The notes under the pieces were generated by a model. That model ran no database searches, was not told the origin of the DNA, and was given only the letters and a program-made list of their open reading frames with translations. Positions 45,143-55,600 of a stretch of DNA of 56,784 nt are shown piece after piece. This stretch comes from Bryobacterales bacterium (GTDB taxonomy: Bacteria > Acidobacteriota > Terriglobia > Bryobacterales > UBA6623): positions 1 through 56,784 of the forward strand of contig JAPPMC010000036.1 in NCBI GenBank assembly GCA_028819235.1, written 5' to 3'. The position numbers were made by a program, and so were the translations under genes. Positions within the stretch are counted from its first letter, which is position 1. Each line of letters starts with the position of its first letter.

Positions 45143-47328
45143 TGGCTCCAATGGCACGCCGTTCGACTCTTCTGGCCCTTGCACTAGTGGTGGTCGCACC
45201 GGCGTGGCCGGCCACGACCCAGCATTGGGAGCTGGCCAGCTACGCAGACTTTCTGCCGGGCTCGTTCAATGGCCTGGCGCTCGACCGGTCCGGCGTCCTG
45301 CGGGTCGCTCCGCCGTTCAGCGCCGTCGACGAGTCCGGCCAAGCCGTGGTCTGGTCAGTCGTGGCGGCGGACGACGGCACGGCCTATTACGGAACCGGCC
45401 ACCAAGGATCGGTGTTCCGCGTGCCGCCCGGGGGCGAAGGTGCCTTGTTGTGGAAGGCCCCGGAGATCGAGGTCTTCGCGTTGGCATTCGGGCCCGACGG
45501 TTTCTTGTACGCGGGCACGTCCCCCAGCGGGAAGGTCTACAAGATCTCGCCGGCTGGAGACGCGGTCGCGTACTTCGACCCGGGCGAGCAATACATCTGG
45601 TCGCTGGCATTCGACAGCGAGGGACGGCTAGTGGTCGGCACTGGTGGAGGCGGCAAGCTCTATCGCGTGACGGCTGAAGGCAACGGCGAGCTATGGGTCG
45701 AGACGGGCCAAAGGCACGTCATGAGCCTAGCCGCCGTGCCCGACGGGGAGATCCTGGCAGGCACGGATCCAGATGGGATCCTCTACCGCATCGCATCGGA
45801 CGGAACGATCTTCGCGTTGTTCGACTCCGACCTGCCCGAGATCCGCTCGGTTTCCATGAGTTCCGATGGCGATGTCTTTCTGGCTGCGATGGGAGGGGGC
45901 ATGGACCGAATCGTCCAGGCCGTACAAGCGGTGGCCCGGGCGACGCCGGTGGCTGGCTCGGCTGCCATTACCCCCCAGGCCGTGCAGGTGTCAACGCCGC
46001 AGACCACCGCCAGCGTCTCCTATGGACAGCCCCAAGTGGTCTACGCCGGGGAGCGATCGGCGCTCATGCGCATCTCTGAGGGCAAGGCGGTCGAGAAGCT
46101 CTGGGCATCCAACCAGCAGCAGATTCTGGCCTTGGCGCTGCATCCTGGCAGTGGCAACGTTCTGTTCGCAACGGACCAGGCCGGCCGGATCTACCAGACA
46201 GATCCTGACCGGCGGCACAGCTTGGTGACCCAGACCGGCCAATCGCAGCTGACGACCTTGGTCTCCGTGGACGACGGGATCCTCGCAGCCACCGGCAATG
46301 GCGGCGCCCTCTACCGCTTGGGCCTAGAGCGGGCTCCTGGCGGGAGTTACGAGACGGCACCCCGGGACACTGGAGGCGTAGCCGAATGGGGTCGCCTGAC
46401 TTGGCGGGCCACGGTCCCCGATGGCGGCGCGGTCGACATTCGGACGCGAAGCGGCAACACGCACAGGCCCGGCAGCGGCTGGAGCGGATGGTCCGAGCCT
46501 CTGGCCGACGCGGAGGGCTCGGTCGTGCAATCGCCGCCAGCGCGGTTTCTCCAGTGGCAGGCCACGCTGCGGGGCGACGCCACGCTGGACCGCGTGACGG
46601 TCCACTACCTGCCTCAGAACTCACCACCGGTGGTCCGATCGGTGAATGTCGTGCCGGAGAGCGCATCCGCAAAGGATTCCAGCGACAGTGGTACTTCGAC
46701 CACCAGCAGCTACAGCATCACGGTGTCCGCATCAGGGGAGTCTTCACCGCCGAAACCGACCTCGTCCCCGGCCACGCCTACGACAGTGAGGAAACTCACG
46801 GTCGTCTGGGGAGCGGAGGATCCTGACGGCGACAAGCTGCGCGCCGAGGTGGCATTTCGGGGCGAAGGCGAGAGCGAATGGAAGACGATTCGCAAGGACC
46901 TCCCGGGGCCAAAGTTCTCGATCGATAGCGATACCCTTGCCGACGGGCGGTACGAATTCAGGGTCAGGGTGGACGACGGCCTCGCGAACACCAGCGAGCG
47001 GGCGCTGAGCGCCGAGCGGGTCAGCAGACCCGTCCTAGTTGACCAAACGCCTCCGATCATCACCAGGCTGGACTCGGTCACGGAGGACGCCGTGCGCTTT
47101 CGGGCGGATGATGCGGCTTCGGAGGTACGCAGCGCCGAGTATTCCATCGATGCTGGCGAGTGGCATCCCGTTCTTTCGGACGACGGCGTGCTCGATGCCC
47201 CCGCCGAGGAATTCACCGTGCGCTTGGACAGCTTGGACAGTGGTGAGCACTTGGTTGTGCTGCGGGTCCGCGACAGGGCAGGGAACACTGCGCTAGCCAA
47301 GGCGCTCGTCGTACGTGATGACCGATGA
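45142..47328 (+). CDS. Secreted beta-propeller protein with C-terminal beta-sandwich domains
   Basis: This 728-residue exported protein has a signal peptide (MARRSTLLALALVVVAPAWPATT). Residues about 30-400 show propeller repeats of the type GxxxGxxYRI/VxxDG with GTG or GTD strands (YYGTGHQGSVFRVPPGG, YAGTSPSGKVYKISPAG, LAGTDPDGILYRIASDG). A discoidin-like WSGWSEPL segment follows, then a Ser/Thr/Pro-rich linker (residues about 510-545) and a fibronectin/cadherin-like region (VVWGAEDPDGDKLRAEV, ADGRYEFRVRVDDG). It is coupled to the S55-type gene by a TGATG overlap, so the two products likely work together at the cell surface. The specific ligand is unknown. Confidence 0.75.
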   Translation: MAPMARRSTLLALALVVVAPAWPATTQHWELASYADFLPGSFNGLALDRSGVLRVAPPFSAVDESGQAVVWSVVAADDGTAYYGTGHQGSVFRVPPGGEGALLWKAPEIEVFALAFGPDGFLYAGTSPSGKVYKISPAGDAVAYFDPGEQYIWSLAFDSEGRLVVGTGGGGKLYRVTAEGNGELWVETGQRHVMSLAAVPDGEILAGTDPDGILYRIASDGTIFALFDSDLPEIRSVSMSSDGDVFLAAMGGGMDRIVQAVQAVARATPVAGSAAITPQAVQVSTPQTTASVSYGQPQVVYAGERSALMRISEGKAVEKLWASNQQQILALALHPGSGNVLFATDQAGRIYQTDPDRRHSLVTQTGQSQLTTLVSVDDGILAATGNGGALYRLGLERAPGGSYETAPRDTGGVAEWGRLTWRATVPDGGAVDIRTRSGNTHRPGSGWSGWSEPLADAEGSVVQSPPARFLQWQATLRGDATLDRVTVHYLPQNSPPVVRSVNVVPESASAKDSSDSGTSTTSSYSITVSASGESSPPKPTSSPATPTTVRKLTVVWGAEDPDGDKLRAEVAFRGEGESEWKTIRKDLPGPKFSIDSDTLADGRYEFRVRVDDGLANTSERALSAERVSRPVLVDQTPPIITRLDSVTEDAVRFRADDAASEVRSAEYSIDAGEWHPVLSDDGVLDAPAEEFTVRLDSLDSGEHLVVLRVRDRAGNTALAKALVVRDDR

Positions 47329-47841
47329 CCGCCACCGTCCGGCAGCCCAGTCCATCATTGTTGGTTAGCGTGACTGCTTACCGCCGGATGCGGGACTGGG
47401 CGCTTCTGCCAAACGACGGCCAAGAGACCGATCAGTTGCGATAGCTGATTGCCGCGACGGACGACGTTGTCGGGACTGCCCGCATCCATCGTAGTCCGCG
47501 AACGGCTTGACGGCGAGGCGTCAGCCACAGTGGTGACCTGCAGTCCCACAGTCGGCACTGCTTGCAGGGGTCACCGCGGTAGGCACATCCGGCAAGGAGT
47601 GCCTAGAGTTGTGGGCGGGCCGGCTGTCAAGCAACGTCTTGTCGTGTGCCGGTGTCCAGATCCTTGAGCAGGCAGTTCGCAATCTGCACGACTCCAGTTC
47701 GCGATAAGCGGGGTAGGCCTAGTCCGCCTTGGTGATCGGCAGATGTTTGTCCCCCTGCCCTGACGTGTCGGCATGGACACACCTGCTGACAATGCTGCTA
47801 CTGCGATACTTGAGTCACAACTGGCAAGCAGGAGAGAGGAC
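47329..47841. other. Gap of 513 bp without a supported gene
   Basis: Short frames on both strands have no recognisable domain. The right end holds the antitoxin ribosome binding site. Several stop-rich frames suggest old, decayed sequence. Confidence 0.25.
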
Positions 47842-48078
47842 ATGACTGCTGTATCCCTGAGCCTTCCCGACGAGGTGGCACAACGACTGCAGCGGCTATC
47901 CCAGCGCACCGGCCGCACAAGGACTTTCTTCATTCTTGAGGCCATCCGGCAGCACCTGGACGATCTTGAGGACTTGCACCTAGCAGAGCAGCGGCTGATC
48001 GACCTGCGCGCCCGCAGGTCGCGCGTCGTGCCGCTTGAGGACGTCATGGAGCGCTATGGCATGCAACATCGTGCTTGA
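47842..48078 (+). CDS. RelB-like ribbon-helix-helix antitoxin
   Basis: This 78-residue antitoxin begins TAVSLSLPDEVAQRLQRLSQRTGRTRTFFILEAIRQHLDDLED: a beta strand and two helices of the MetJ/Arc fold, which dimerises on operator DNA. The C-terminal helix (LRARRSRVVPLEDVMERYGM) would bind the RelE toxin. ATG 47842 has GGAGAGAGG a few nt upstream; the frame extends upstream without support. The toxin gene starts within its last 23 nt (48056). Its frame is intact. Confidence 0.85.
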   Translation: MTAVSLSLPDEVAQRLQRLSQRTGRTRTFFILEAIRQHLDDLEDLHLAEQRLIDLRARRSRVVPLEDVMERYGMQHRA

Positions 48079-48364
48079 CCACGCCGCCAAACGCGACTAA
48101 CCAAAGCTCGACCGGAAGGCAGCGCTGCGAATCTCGACATTCCTGCATGGCCGCGTAGCCGATCTAATTGATCCGCGGAGCATCGGACAAGCACTTAAGG
48201 GCTCCAAGCTACGCGAGTTCTGGAGGTACCGGGTGGGCTATCTCCGCGTCGTCGCCCGCAGCGTAGATCGTGCCGTCTTGGTGCTTGTCGTTCGCGTTGG
48301 GAACCGTCGACAGGTATACCGAGCGTTCCTGAACGGTGGGCAGCCAGCTCAACTTCAGAGCTGA
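48056..48364 (+). pseudogene. RelE-like toxin interrupted by one stop codon
   Basis: Reading from ATG 48056 gives MACNIVLDHAAKRD, then TAA (48098-48100), then PKLDRKAALRISTFLHGRV, LKGSKLREFWRYRVGYLRVV and VLVLVVRVGNRRQVYR. These are the whole RelE/ParE fold: KLDR helix, the basic YRVGYLR strand and the C-terminal RVGNRR. The frame is otherwise open to 48364. A single base change would create the stop. The normal antitoxin gene precedes and overlaps it by 23 nt. The toxin is therefore most likely inactive. Confidence 0.8.
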
Positions 48365-49231
48365 TCGCAGATGATTCCGCAATCGAAGGAGAGCCACATC
48401 ATCCCGGGCAAGGGAGAGCCACATCATCCCGGGCAAGGGTGATCCGCGGATCGAAAGAGCCGATTCGGGACTCTCGCGCGACCCTATGAGACTGGACAAA
48501 CATCCCGGATGGGACAGATCGGTTGGTGTTGGAGCTGTGTCTCTGAGTCCACTTGCAGTATTGGAACTACATTGACTTACGTTCGATGTAGAGAGTCGTC
48601 CGTGCTGGGCGAGTTCGACGACTATTGGAGGGCCGAGTAACGAGTGCTGCATCGACCTGCCTCGTCGAACGGTGACTCACCGGTTCGGCAGCAAGTGCAT
48701 CGTGCCGCTCGCGGCCAGCGCGGCACGTAGGCGCTGCTTCTGAGGGCCCCCGCCATCGCGCGCTTCGCTCACAGTCTCGGGCACCGGCTGTCCAGACCCT
48801 AACCGAAGTGTCCGGCGTGGACGAATATTGGACGGCGACATGGACCCAGAGGCCAAGTTCGGCCGAATCGAGCTCCGACCGGAGCGGGTACTCGGCTGGG
48901 TTCTCCGAGGACTGGAGCGTTCCGGGCCAATCGAAGGAGGCCGGGCATTATTGGCCATAGTCCAGTCGCCGGCCCTTCCATAGCGGACGGCGGGTGTCTT
49001 GGGGCGGCACAGCTGGACGGGATCTCTGTTGTGTGCGCGAGTCCGCGGGAAGAGGAAGTGGGTGCGAACCAAGCTGGCGCACCTGCCGTTTCGGTGGCGC
49101 CGAGCGAGAGCGGCTGGCGAAGCGACGGGGATCGCTTGCGGACGAGGGTGCGTTGTCCTTCTACACGACTACAATTGTTCCACCCGCGGGATGGCCTGAG
49201 TCTTACCGGGGTTCGTAAGGGACTACAAGGA
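48365..49231. other. Gap of 867 bp without a supported gene
   Basis: It contains a tandem 25-bp duplication (48388-48437) and a hairpin CTACATTGA / TCGATGTAG near 48566-48592. No frame has recognisable protein content. Confidence 0.3.
48388..48437 (+). repeat. Perfect tandem duplication of a 25-bp unit
   Basis: The unit starting GGAGAGCCACATCATCCC is present twice head to tail (48388-48412 and 48413-48437). Identity is exact and extends two bases past the second copy. It is recent by appearance and lies just after the toxin remnant. Confidence 0.9.
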
Positions 49232-50413
49232 ATGAGCACGCGGATTCGAGAATCAGTCTGCACCGTTGCGATGGTCACCGCCGTCCTCCTCTTCGGCGGC
49301 TCCACAAGAGTCGAAGGTGCGCCGAACTACGAAGGTGATATCGCCGATGTGCGTGTCATCCGGCACGTCAACCAACACCCCTATGCGTGGCGCATCTGGC
49401 AGCCCTTCATCATCCAAGGCGAACGTGACCGAGACCTGATCGTGGCGTTTGGCGCGATGGTCAACGGGAAGAAGGACATGGGGGACATCCTGGCTACCAT
49501 CTCGCGCGACGACGGCGATACGTGGGAAGAGCCAGTTGCCATCTTCGATCACCGCCAGCGCCAGGGTGCGATCCAGTTCGCCTACGCCAATCCCGTCCTA
49601 TACCGCGCCCCTGGACAGGACATCGTCTGGTGCTTTGTGATGCGCTGCCCGATAGCATTCGAGAACAGCGAGGAATCGCAACTCGTCGCCGCCTTTACGG
49701 CCGACGGTGGACGCACTTGGACGCCGGTCGAGCTGGCCGTTCACTACACCGGACCGCTGATCACCAACGCGGGAATCGTCGATACAGTAATCGACGGCCG
49801 GAAGTTCTTCCTTCTCCCGGCCCACCGCAACACGCTCCAGAACGATCCGCGGGGATCCCGGGACCACTTCATCCTCAGCAGCACCAGCCTGCTTGAGTGG
49901 TCGCTCGAGGCCTACATTCCCCAGCCAACCACCGCTCGTGTGTTCCTCCATGAGGGCAACATCGCCAAGGGCGACGCTCCGGGAGAGCTCAAGATTGTGA
50001 TGAGGACTGCGGACTACGACGACGCGAGCCTGACCACGAGTCCGCCCCGCGCCTATTCCAGCGTCAGCACGGACGGCGGCCACACCTGGAGCGTGGCTCA
50101 GGAAGAGCCAGAGTTGCACAACGCCAAGTCGAAGGCTTTCTTCGGCCGGGCCAGCGATGGGACCTACATCTACGTCTATAACGATGGGCCTGCGCAGCGG
50201 CAACCCGGCGGCCGAATGGCACTGCGCTACAAGACGATGGTGCCGGGTGCCGAGTGGAGTCATCAGAAGACGTTCTTCGACGCGGGTGTCAAGAACTCGT
50301 ACCCGACCCTCGTTGAAGTTGCACCCGGCGATTTCCGCGCAGTGTGGGACAGCGGAACGCCCGATAGGCCACGAACCCGAATCGTTTTCGGGAAGCTGAC
50401 ACTGGGACGGTAG
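49232..50413 (+). CDS. Secreted BNR/sialidase-like protein
   Basis: This 393-residue exported protein has a signal peptide (SVCTVAMVTAVLLFGGSTRVEGA). The six-bladed sialidase fold is shown by Asp-box repeats: SRDDGDTWEEP, TADGGRTWTP and STDGGHTWSV. The sialidase Arg triad cannot be assigned securely, so hydrolysis of sialic acid is not proven; many proteins of this annotation bind or cleave other glycans. ATG 49232 has an AAGGA site 3 nt upstream and begins the leader peptide. A second related protein follows about 0.9 kb downstream, which suggests a glycan-use locus. Confidence 0.83.
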   Translation: MSTRIRESVCTVAMVTAVLLFGGSTRVEGAPNYEGDIADVRVIRHVNQHPYAWRIWQPFIIQGERDRDLIVAFGAMVNGKKDMGDILATISRDDGDTWEEPVAIFDHRQRQGAIQFAYANPVLYRAPGQDIVWCFVMRCPIAFENSEESQLVAAFTADGGRTWTPVELAVHYTGPLITNAGIVDTVIDGRKFFLLPAHRNTLQNDPRGSRDHFILSSTSLLEWSLEAYIPQPTTARVFLHEGNIAKGDAPGELKIVMRTADYDDASLTTSPPRAYSSVSTDGGHTWSVAQEEPELHNAKSKAFFGRASDGTYIYVYNDGPAQRQPGGRMALRYKTMVPGAEWSHQKTFFDAGVKNSYPTLVEVAPGDFRAVWDSGTPDRPRTRIVFGKLTLGR

Positions 50414-51318
50414 TAGCGCGTAGGCCCCTCAGCAGGTCTGTGCCGTCAGCCCGGTCCCAGATGGGCAACTAGGCATACGGGCGAACTACCGAAAGGGCCC
50501 GGTCTCCGGGGATCGGCCCTCTCGTGGCGCATTGGCGCAATATTCAGTACGCGCCGGCCCGCCGTAAAGGGAAAGCGAGCATCCCCGACGACCACTTGGC
50601 TGACTCCCGGCCGACCGACTGCCGCATAAGAGCGTCGCTGGGGAGTCCAGAGGACTTGCTGGCCGCTTCCTGTGGGCGTGCGCACCTGCTGGACCCGGAT
50701 GCATCTAGATCTTGGGAGGCGCTGCGGCTTGGGCCAGAATGCCACGGGCCTGATATCCATGGCGCTGGACTGTTGCAATCAGTCACTGGGGCGGGGGCCA
50801 CGTTTTGGGGGGCAGCGACTTGAACGGTGAAGGCAGTCGGAAACTGGCATTCGGATCGCGCCTGAATGGCAGTGTTCCGAACGACAAGAAGGGGTTGAGG
50901 TGTACGACCCCGACAAGGGGGACGTGCAGATCGTTGACTGGGATAGGAATGGCGCCGGGGGCTTGACCATGGCAGACCCTGCGGCGATGTGCGATTGGAC
51001 ATCGTCGCGCCGGGCCACGCATGATCTGAAGATCTGCTCGAGCGAGGGGCTGAGGCCAGAATTGCAGTAGATTTCCGCGCGCATCGCTGTCCAAATCGAT
51101 GGTTTGCCCTCCCGGCCCGGTCCCGTGCGCGGAAGCGGCCCTTCGCCACCATGCCCCGACGAGCCCACTGGCTTCGCCGTCGTCAGTTGCCCCCTTGCAC
51201 CCGGGGGCGGGAGTCAATGTGACCACGTCTGGGAGGGTGCCAGAGGGACGGTTGCCGTCAACGCGATCCGGTGGGCAAAGCGATTGCGACGGTGACCTGG
51301 GGGTGCTCGCGGTTGTGT
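50414..51318. other. Gap of 905 bp between the two sialidase-like genes
   Basis: One plus-strand stretch at about 50898-51068 reads VYDPDKGDVQIVDWDRNGAG followed by GLTMADPAA, which recalls an FG-GAP/VCBS calcium-binding repeat but has no start. It may be a gene fragment. A TATGAT box (51317-51322) overlaps the start region of the next gene. Confidence 0.3.
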
Positions 51319-52554
51319 ATGATGCTGCACGAGCCCCACCCCAAAGTGACTGCGTCTTCGAAATCCTCACGTCCCGGCTGCCGGCCCGCTGTTGGGCAGT
51401 GGCTGGCGACTGCATGTGTCCTGTACGTCTTATCTGCATGCGCACCGCACGACGTGCTCAATCAGGAGGAGGGGCTGCGCATCGTTCCGGGCGCACGGCA
51501 CGTCACGGTCTATTACGAAGAGGGTCGCTTTGGCGGCTGGCCTGCCAATCACGGCATTTGGAACTGGGGCGACGAGATCTTGGTCGGCTTCTCGCAGGGC
51601 TTCTACAAGGATCTTGGGGACCGCCACCACATCGACAGGGACAGGCCGGAGGCGCACCTGCTCGCCCGCAGCGTCGACGGTGGGGAGACTTGGGCGATCG
51701 AGGATCCCGGAGCCAATGGGCAACTTCTCACGGAGGGAGATGTTCTCCACGGCACCAGTCGCCCGGGCATCGAAGTGCCGGAACTGCAGGACAGCCCGGG
51801 CGGCATCGATTTCTCGCATCCCGACTTCGCGATGACCCTCCGCACGGACAGCGTCGACGCCGGAGTCGGCCGTTTCTTCTACTCTTATGACCGCGGACGT
51901 TCCTGGGCCGGGCCGTATCGCCTGCCAAACTTTGGCGCTCCGGGCATCGCGCCCCGCACGGACTACCTTGTCAACGGACCCAGCGATTGCCTGATCTTCA
52001 TCACTGCCGCTAAGGCCGACGCCGAGGAGGGGTGGCCCCTGTGCGCGCGCACCACAGACGGAGGTGCCACGTGGGAGTTGGTTTCGTGGATTGGGCCTGA
52101 GCCCGCCGGCTTCTCAATCATGCCCGCTTCCGTGCGACTCTCCGAGACCGACCTCCTAGTGGCGACGCGTCGTCGCGAGGGCCCACGGCGCTGGATCGAA
52201 GCTTACCTGTCGAGCGACAACGGCACCACTTGGCAGCTCATCGGGGAGCCCGTTCCGGATGCCGGCGTTGGCAACCCGCCAGCGATGCTTCGCCTACGCG
52301 ACGGGCGCATCTGCCTAGTCTACGGCTACCGAGCCGAGCCCTACAGCATCCGCGTGGTGTTGAGCAGCGACGGCGGCCAGTCCTGGAGCAAGGAAGCCAT
52401 CCTGCGCGGGGACGGCTCGAGCCGGGACATTGGCTACGTACGGGCTGTCCAGCGCCCGGATGGCAGGGTTGTCGCCGTGTATTACTTCAGCGACGAAGAG
52501 ATCGGCCATGAGCGATTCATTGCGGCTACGATCTGGGATCCGTCCGGGATCTGA
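51319..52554 (+). CDS. BNR/sialidase-like lipoprotein
   Basis: This protein of about 411 residues is probably a lipoprotein: a hydrophobic stretch ending LYVLSAC fits a lipobox with Cys as the anchor. Asp-boxes are seen as SVDGGETWAI, TTDGGATWEL, SSDNGTTWQL and SSDGGQSWSK, with SYDRGRSWAG as a fifth, so the sialidase-type propeller is nearly complete. The start is uncertain: ATG 51319 or 51322 gives a long basic leader, and GTG 51346 gives a shorter signal peptide. It differs from the first copy in sequence, so the two are paralogues with distinct targets. A strong terminator follows, shared with the convergent receptor. Confidence 0.82.
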   Translation: MMLHEPHPKVTASSKSSRPGCRPAVGQWLATACVLYVLSACAPHDVLNQEEGLRIVPGARHVTVYYEEGRFGGWPANHGIWNWGDEILVGFSQGFYKDLGDRHHIDRDRPEAHLLARSVDGGETWAIEDPGANGQLLTEGDVLHGTSRPGIEVPELQDSPGGIDFSHPDFAMTLRTDSVDAGVGRFFYSYDRGRSWAGPYRLPNFGAPGIAPRTDYLVNGPSDCLIFITAAKADAEEGWPLCARTTDGGATWELVSWIGPEPAGFSIMPASVRLSETDLLVATRRREGPRRWIEAYLSSDNGTTWQLIGEPVPDAGVGNPPAMLRLRDGRICLVYGYRAEPYSIRVVLSSDGGQSWSKEAILRGDGSSRDIGYVRAVQRPDGRVVAVYYFSDEEIGHERFIAATIWDPSGI

Positions 52555-52561
52555 CCACATC

Positions 52562-52601
52562 CGAGCCGTTCCGCCTCGCTAGCAGAAAGCGGAACGGCTC
52601 G
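52562..52601. terminator. Bidirectional terminator between sialidase-like gene and receptor
   Basis: CGAGCCGTTCCGC (52562-52574) pairs perfectly with GCGGAACGGCTCG (52589-52601), a 13-bp stem over a 14-nt loop. It occupies most of the 60-bp convergent gap. This is one of the two longest perfect stems in the window. Confidence 0.8.
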
Positions 52602-52614
52602 AAGGCCTCCGATC

Positions 52615-55600
52615 TCAGAAGGAGGCGCGAATCGCGAACTGCAGGATCCGGGGGTCCGCGGCCCGAGTGATCTGCATGAAGTTGCCCCGCGTCCTGCGGG
52701 ACTCTGGGTTACTCAGGTTCACGTTGTTGAAGAGGTTGAACGCCTCGAAGCGGAACTGCATTGAGAAGCGCTCTGTGACCGGGAAGTCCTTGTGCAGCCC
52801 TAAGTCGAAGTTGAAGGAGCGCGGCCCACGGAACGAATTCCGGTCCTGCTCTCCGTAAGTCCCGAGGATGTTCGGCCCGAACGCTGCCCGGCTAAGGTAC
52901 TCTTCGACGACCGCCCCGCGCGGGCGATCGCCCAAGTCGGGGTTTCCGATGATCTCAGCCCGCTGTCCGCTCTGGCCGGTCCGAGCATTGTCCACGTTGC
53001 TCAAGACGGTGAACGGGAACCCGCTTCGCCAGTTGGCGATCGATGTCATCGTCCAGCCTCCGACCAAGAACCGGGCCGCCGGGTTGGTGAAGGCATTCGG
53101 CAACTGCCAGATTCCGGAGAAGTTGTACACGTGGCGGAGGTGGTAGTCGGCAGGTCCCCGGTCGTACGACTGGTCAAGAGGATTCGTGACTGACCTGCCG
53201 GTCGCCTTGTTCGCCGAACCGGCATTGTTGTCGGTCGTCTGCGCCAGAGTGTAGTTCGTCAGAATCGTGAAGCCGCCGCTCATGCGCTTCTCAGCCGTGA
53301 ACTGGAGGGCATTGTAGTTGGAGACGCCGGCCGGTTCGATGATCGTGAGGCGCTCGAAGTTCGGGTACAGGGGCCTCCTCTGGTTGGTCGTCCGGGTCGT
53401 GGCAGTGGCATCCGGGTAGGCAGCATTCATGTCACGTCCGCTCACAAGTGCCGTGCCCTTGGAAGCGGCGTAGGAAAGCCGTGCGACCCAGCTGCGGGCG
53501 AACATCCGCTCCAGCGTGACGTTCCACGACTGCAGGTAGGCGTTGCGCATGTCCCGCGCGTAGACGTGCGCACGGTGCGGGAGCACGAAGGTGACGTCCG
53601 ATGCCGGATCGAGAAGGTCCGTCCCAATCGCGTCAAAGCCGATCACAGGGAACGGGTTCCCCCCGGCAAAGCTCGTGAAGGGATTGGCCATGGTATCGTT
53701 CTCGCCGCCGAAGATCGTCACCACTGTGCCGAAAGGTCCTTGGTTCGCTTGGCTGTTCGTCGAGATCGTGTTCGATCGGTCATAGAACACGCCATATCCC
53801 ATGCGGACGCTCGTCCGCCCGTCCCCCGAAACGTCCCAAGCCAAGCCGATGCGCGGTGCCAAGTTGCCCCACGCGACGGGGTAGCCGCCGTCGGGCAAGC
53901 CGGTGTCGCCCGGGTACAGGACTCCTTCCGGGGCGTTGACGAAACGGTTGGACTTTGCCCCGGGCCCTCCCCATGCAGACAGCTTGCCCAGCGTGTCCGT
54001 GTAAGGAAAGAACGGCTCCCAGCGCACCCCGAGGTCAAGCGTCAGGCTGCGGGTGAGCTTCATGGAGTCGTTAACGAAGATGTTGAAGATGTCGAACCGG
54101 GTGTTCTTGAACTCGCCGACACCCTGCTGGAACCGCTCAAATCTGCCAAGCATGAAGTCAGCGATGTCCAACCCGGTGTAGCCAGCACTGTGGCGCCAGC
54201 GGAAGCGGCCTTGAGCTCGGAAGTTGTTGGTAATGTCGCCGATGCCGTGGCCCCACTCTCCACCGAAGGTCAGGCTGTGGCGTCCGAGCGTCAGCCGGGT
54301 CGTGTTGCTGAGCTGGAACTCGTCGCGCAGGAAGTTGTTGGTGTCGCCCGTGTTCGGCCCGTTAATCGACTGGAAGGTAGTGTGGTACTGAGTGAACTCA
54401 TCGAGTGTGATGTTGACGCCTAGGTCGTTCCAGTTCTTCGATGGCAGCACCTGGGTTGAAGGGCCCTCCATTCGGCCGAAGCTGAAGATCGTCTGGTTCA
54501 GCGCGGTCGGCCCGGCTATCCACTGAACGTTGCCGACGATGCTCGTGTTCTTCCAATCCCGCTGGGTGGTGTCCTCGTAGAAGTTACTCTGGTTCAGGTT
54601 GCCCGGCTGGGCCGCCCGGTTCCAGCTCGCGCGCCCGCTGACGCGGACGCTGCTTCCGGCTTGCTGGTCAACCTTGAACAGGGTCTGGTTCTCGTCAAAG
54701 TTAGCGACTTGGGTCACGACCGTTCGCCTTCCCGACGTGGGCACCGGCAGGAACTCGTTGGCGAAGGTGTAGGAACCGGGAAATATGCGGTCTTGAGGAA
54801 TCATCTTGTTCGGGAACGGCGATCCGGCCCTTGGATCCATGATGTCCCTCGAAGATCCGCTGAAGTCGCCCTGCCGCTCTGCCGCGGTGAAGGTGTTGCG
54901 GCCGATCTCGTTCGGGCGCCGGCGGATGCGCGTGCCCTGATAGGAGAAGAAGAAGAACGTTCGGTCCCTGATGACCGGTCCGCCCACCGTGCCGCCAAAC
55001 TGGTTGCGCTTGAGGCCGTCGTTGCGCTTCTCGTTCGGGTTGTCCGGAGAGGGGGGAGCGAAGAAGTGCGCGGCGTTCAGGTCGTGGTGCCGCATGTACA
55101 GGAATCCGCTGCCGTGGAGCTCATTTGTGCCCGACTTCGTCACCGCGTTGACGATACCGCCGGCGTTGCGGCCGAACTCGGCGCTGAAGTTGTTGGTTTG
55201 GACGCTGAACTCCTGCAGCGCGTCCGGGTTTGGCAGGGGCACGGGCGCATTGCTGTAGTGATCGTTGTTCTGGCCACCGTCGAGGATGTAGTTGGTGGCG
55301 TTGCCCCGGCTGCCGTTCACCGAGACCGGAGTTACTCCGGGATACGTCGTGCCGGAGGTAACGCCCGCGCCGCGGTAGATGGAAACGCCGGCGACAAGCT
55401 GCATCAGCTGGGTGGGGTTGCGGCCATTGAGGGGCAATCCCTCGACCCGTCGCTGATCGACGACGGTCTTCAATGTCGCCGATTGCGTATCCACGGCCAC
55501 GACCTCGGCTGCCACCTCCACGGTCTCGGCGACTTGGCCGATCTCGAGTGTGACGTCGACGCGGGCCGCTTCGTTCACTTGGGTCTGGATCCCGGAGGCC

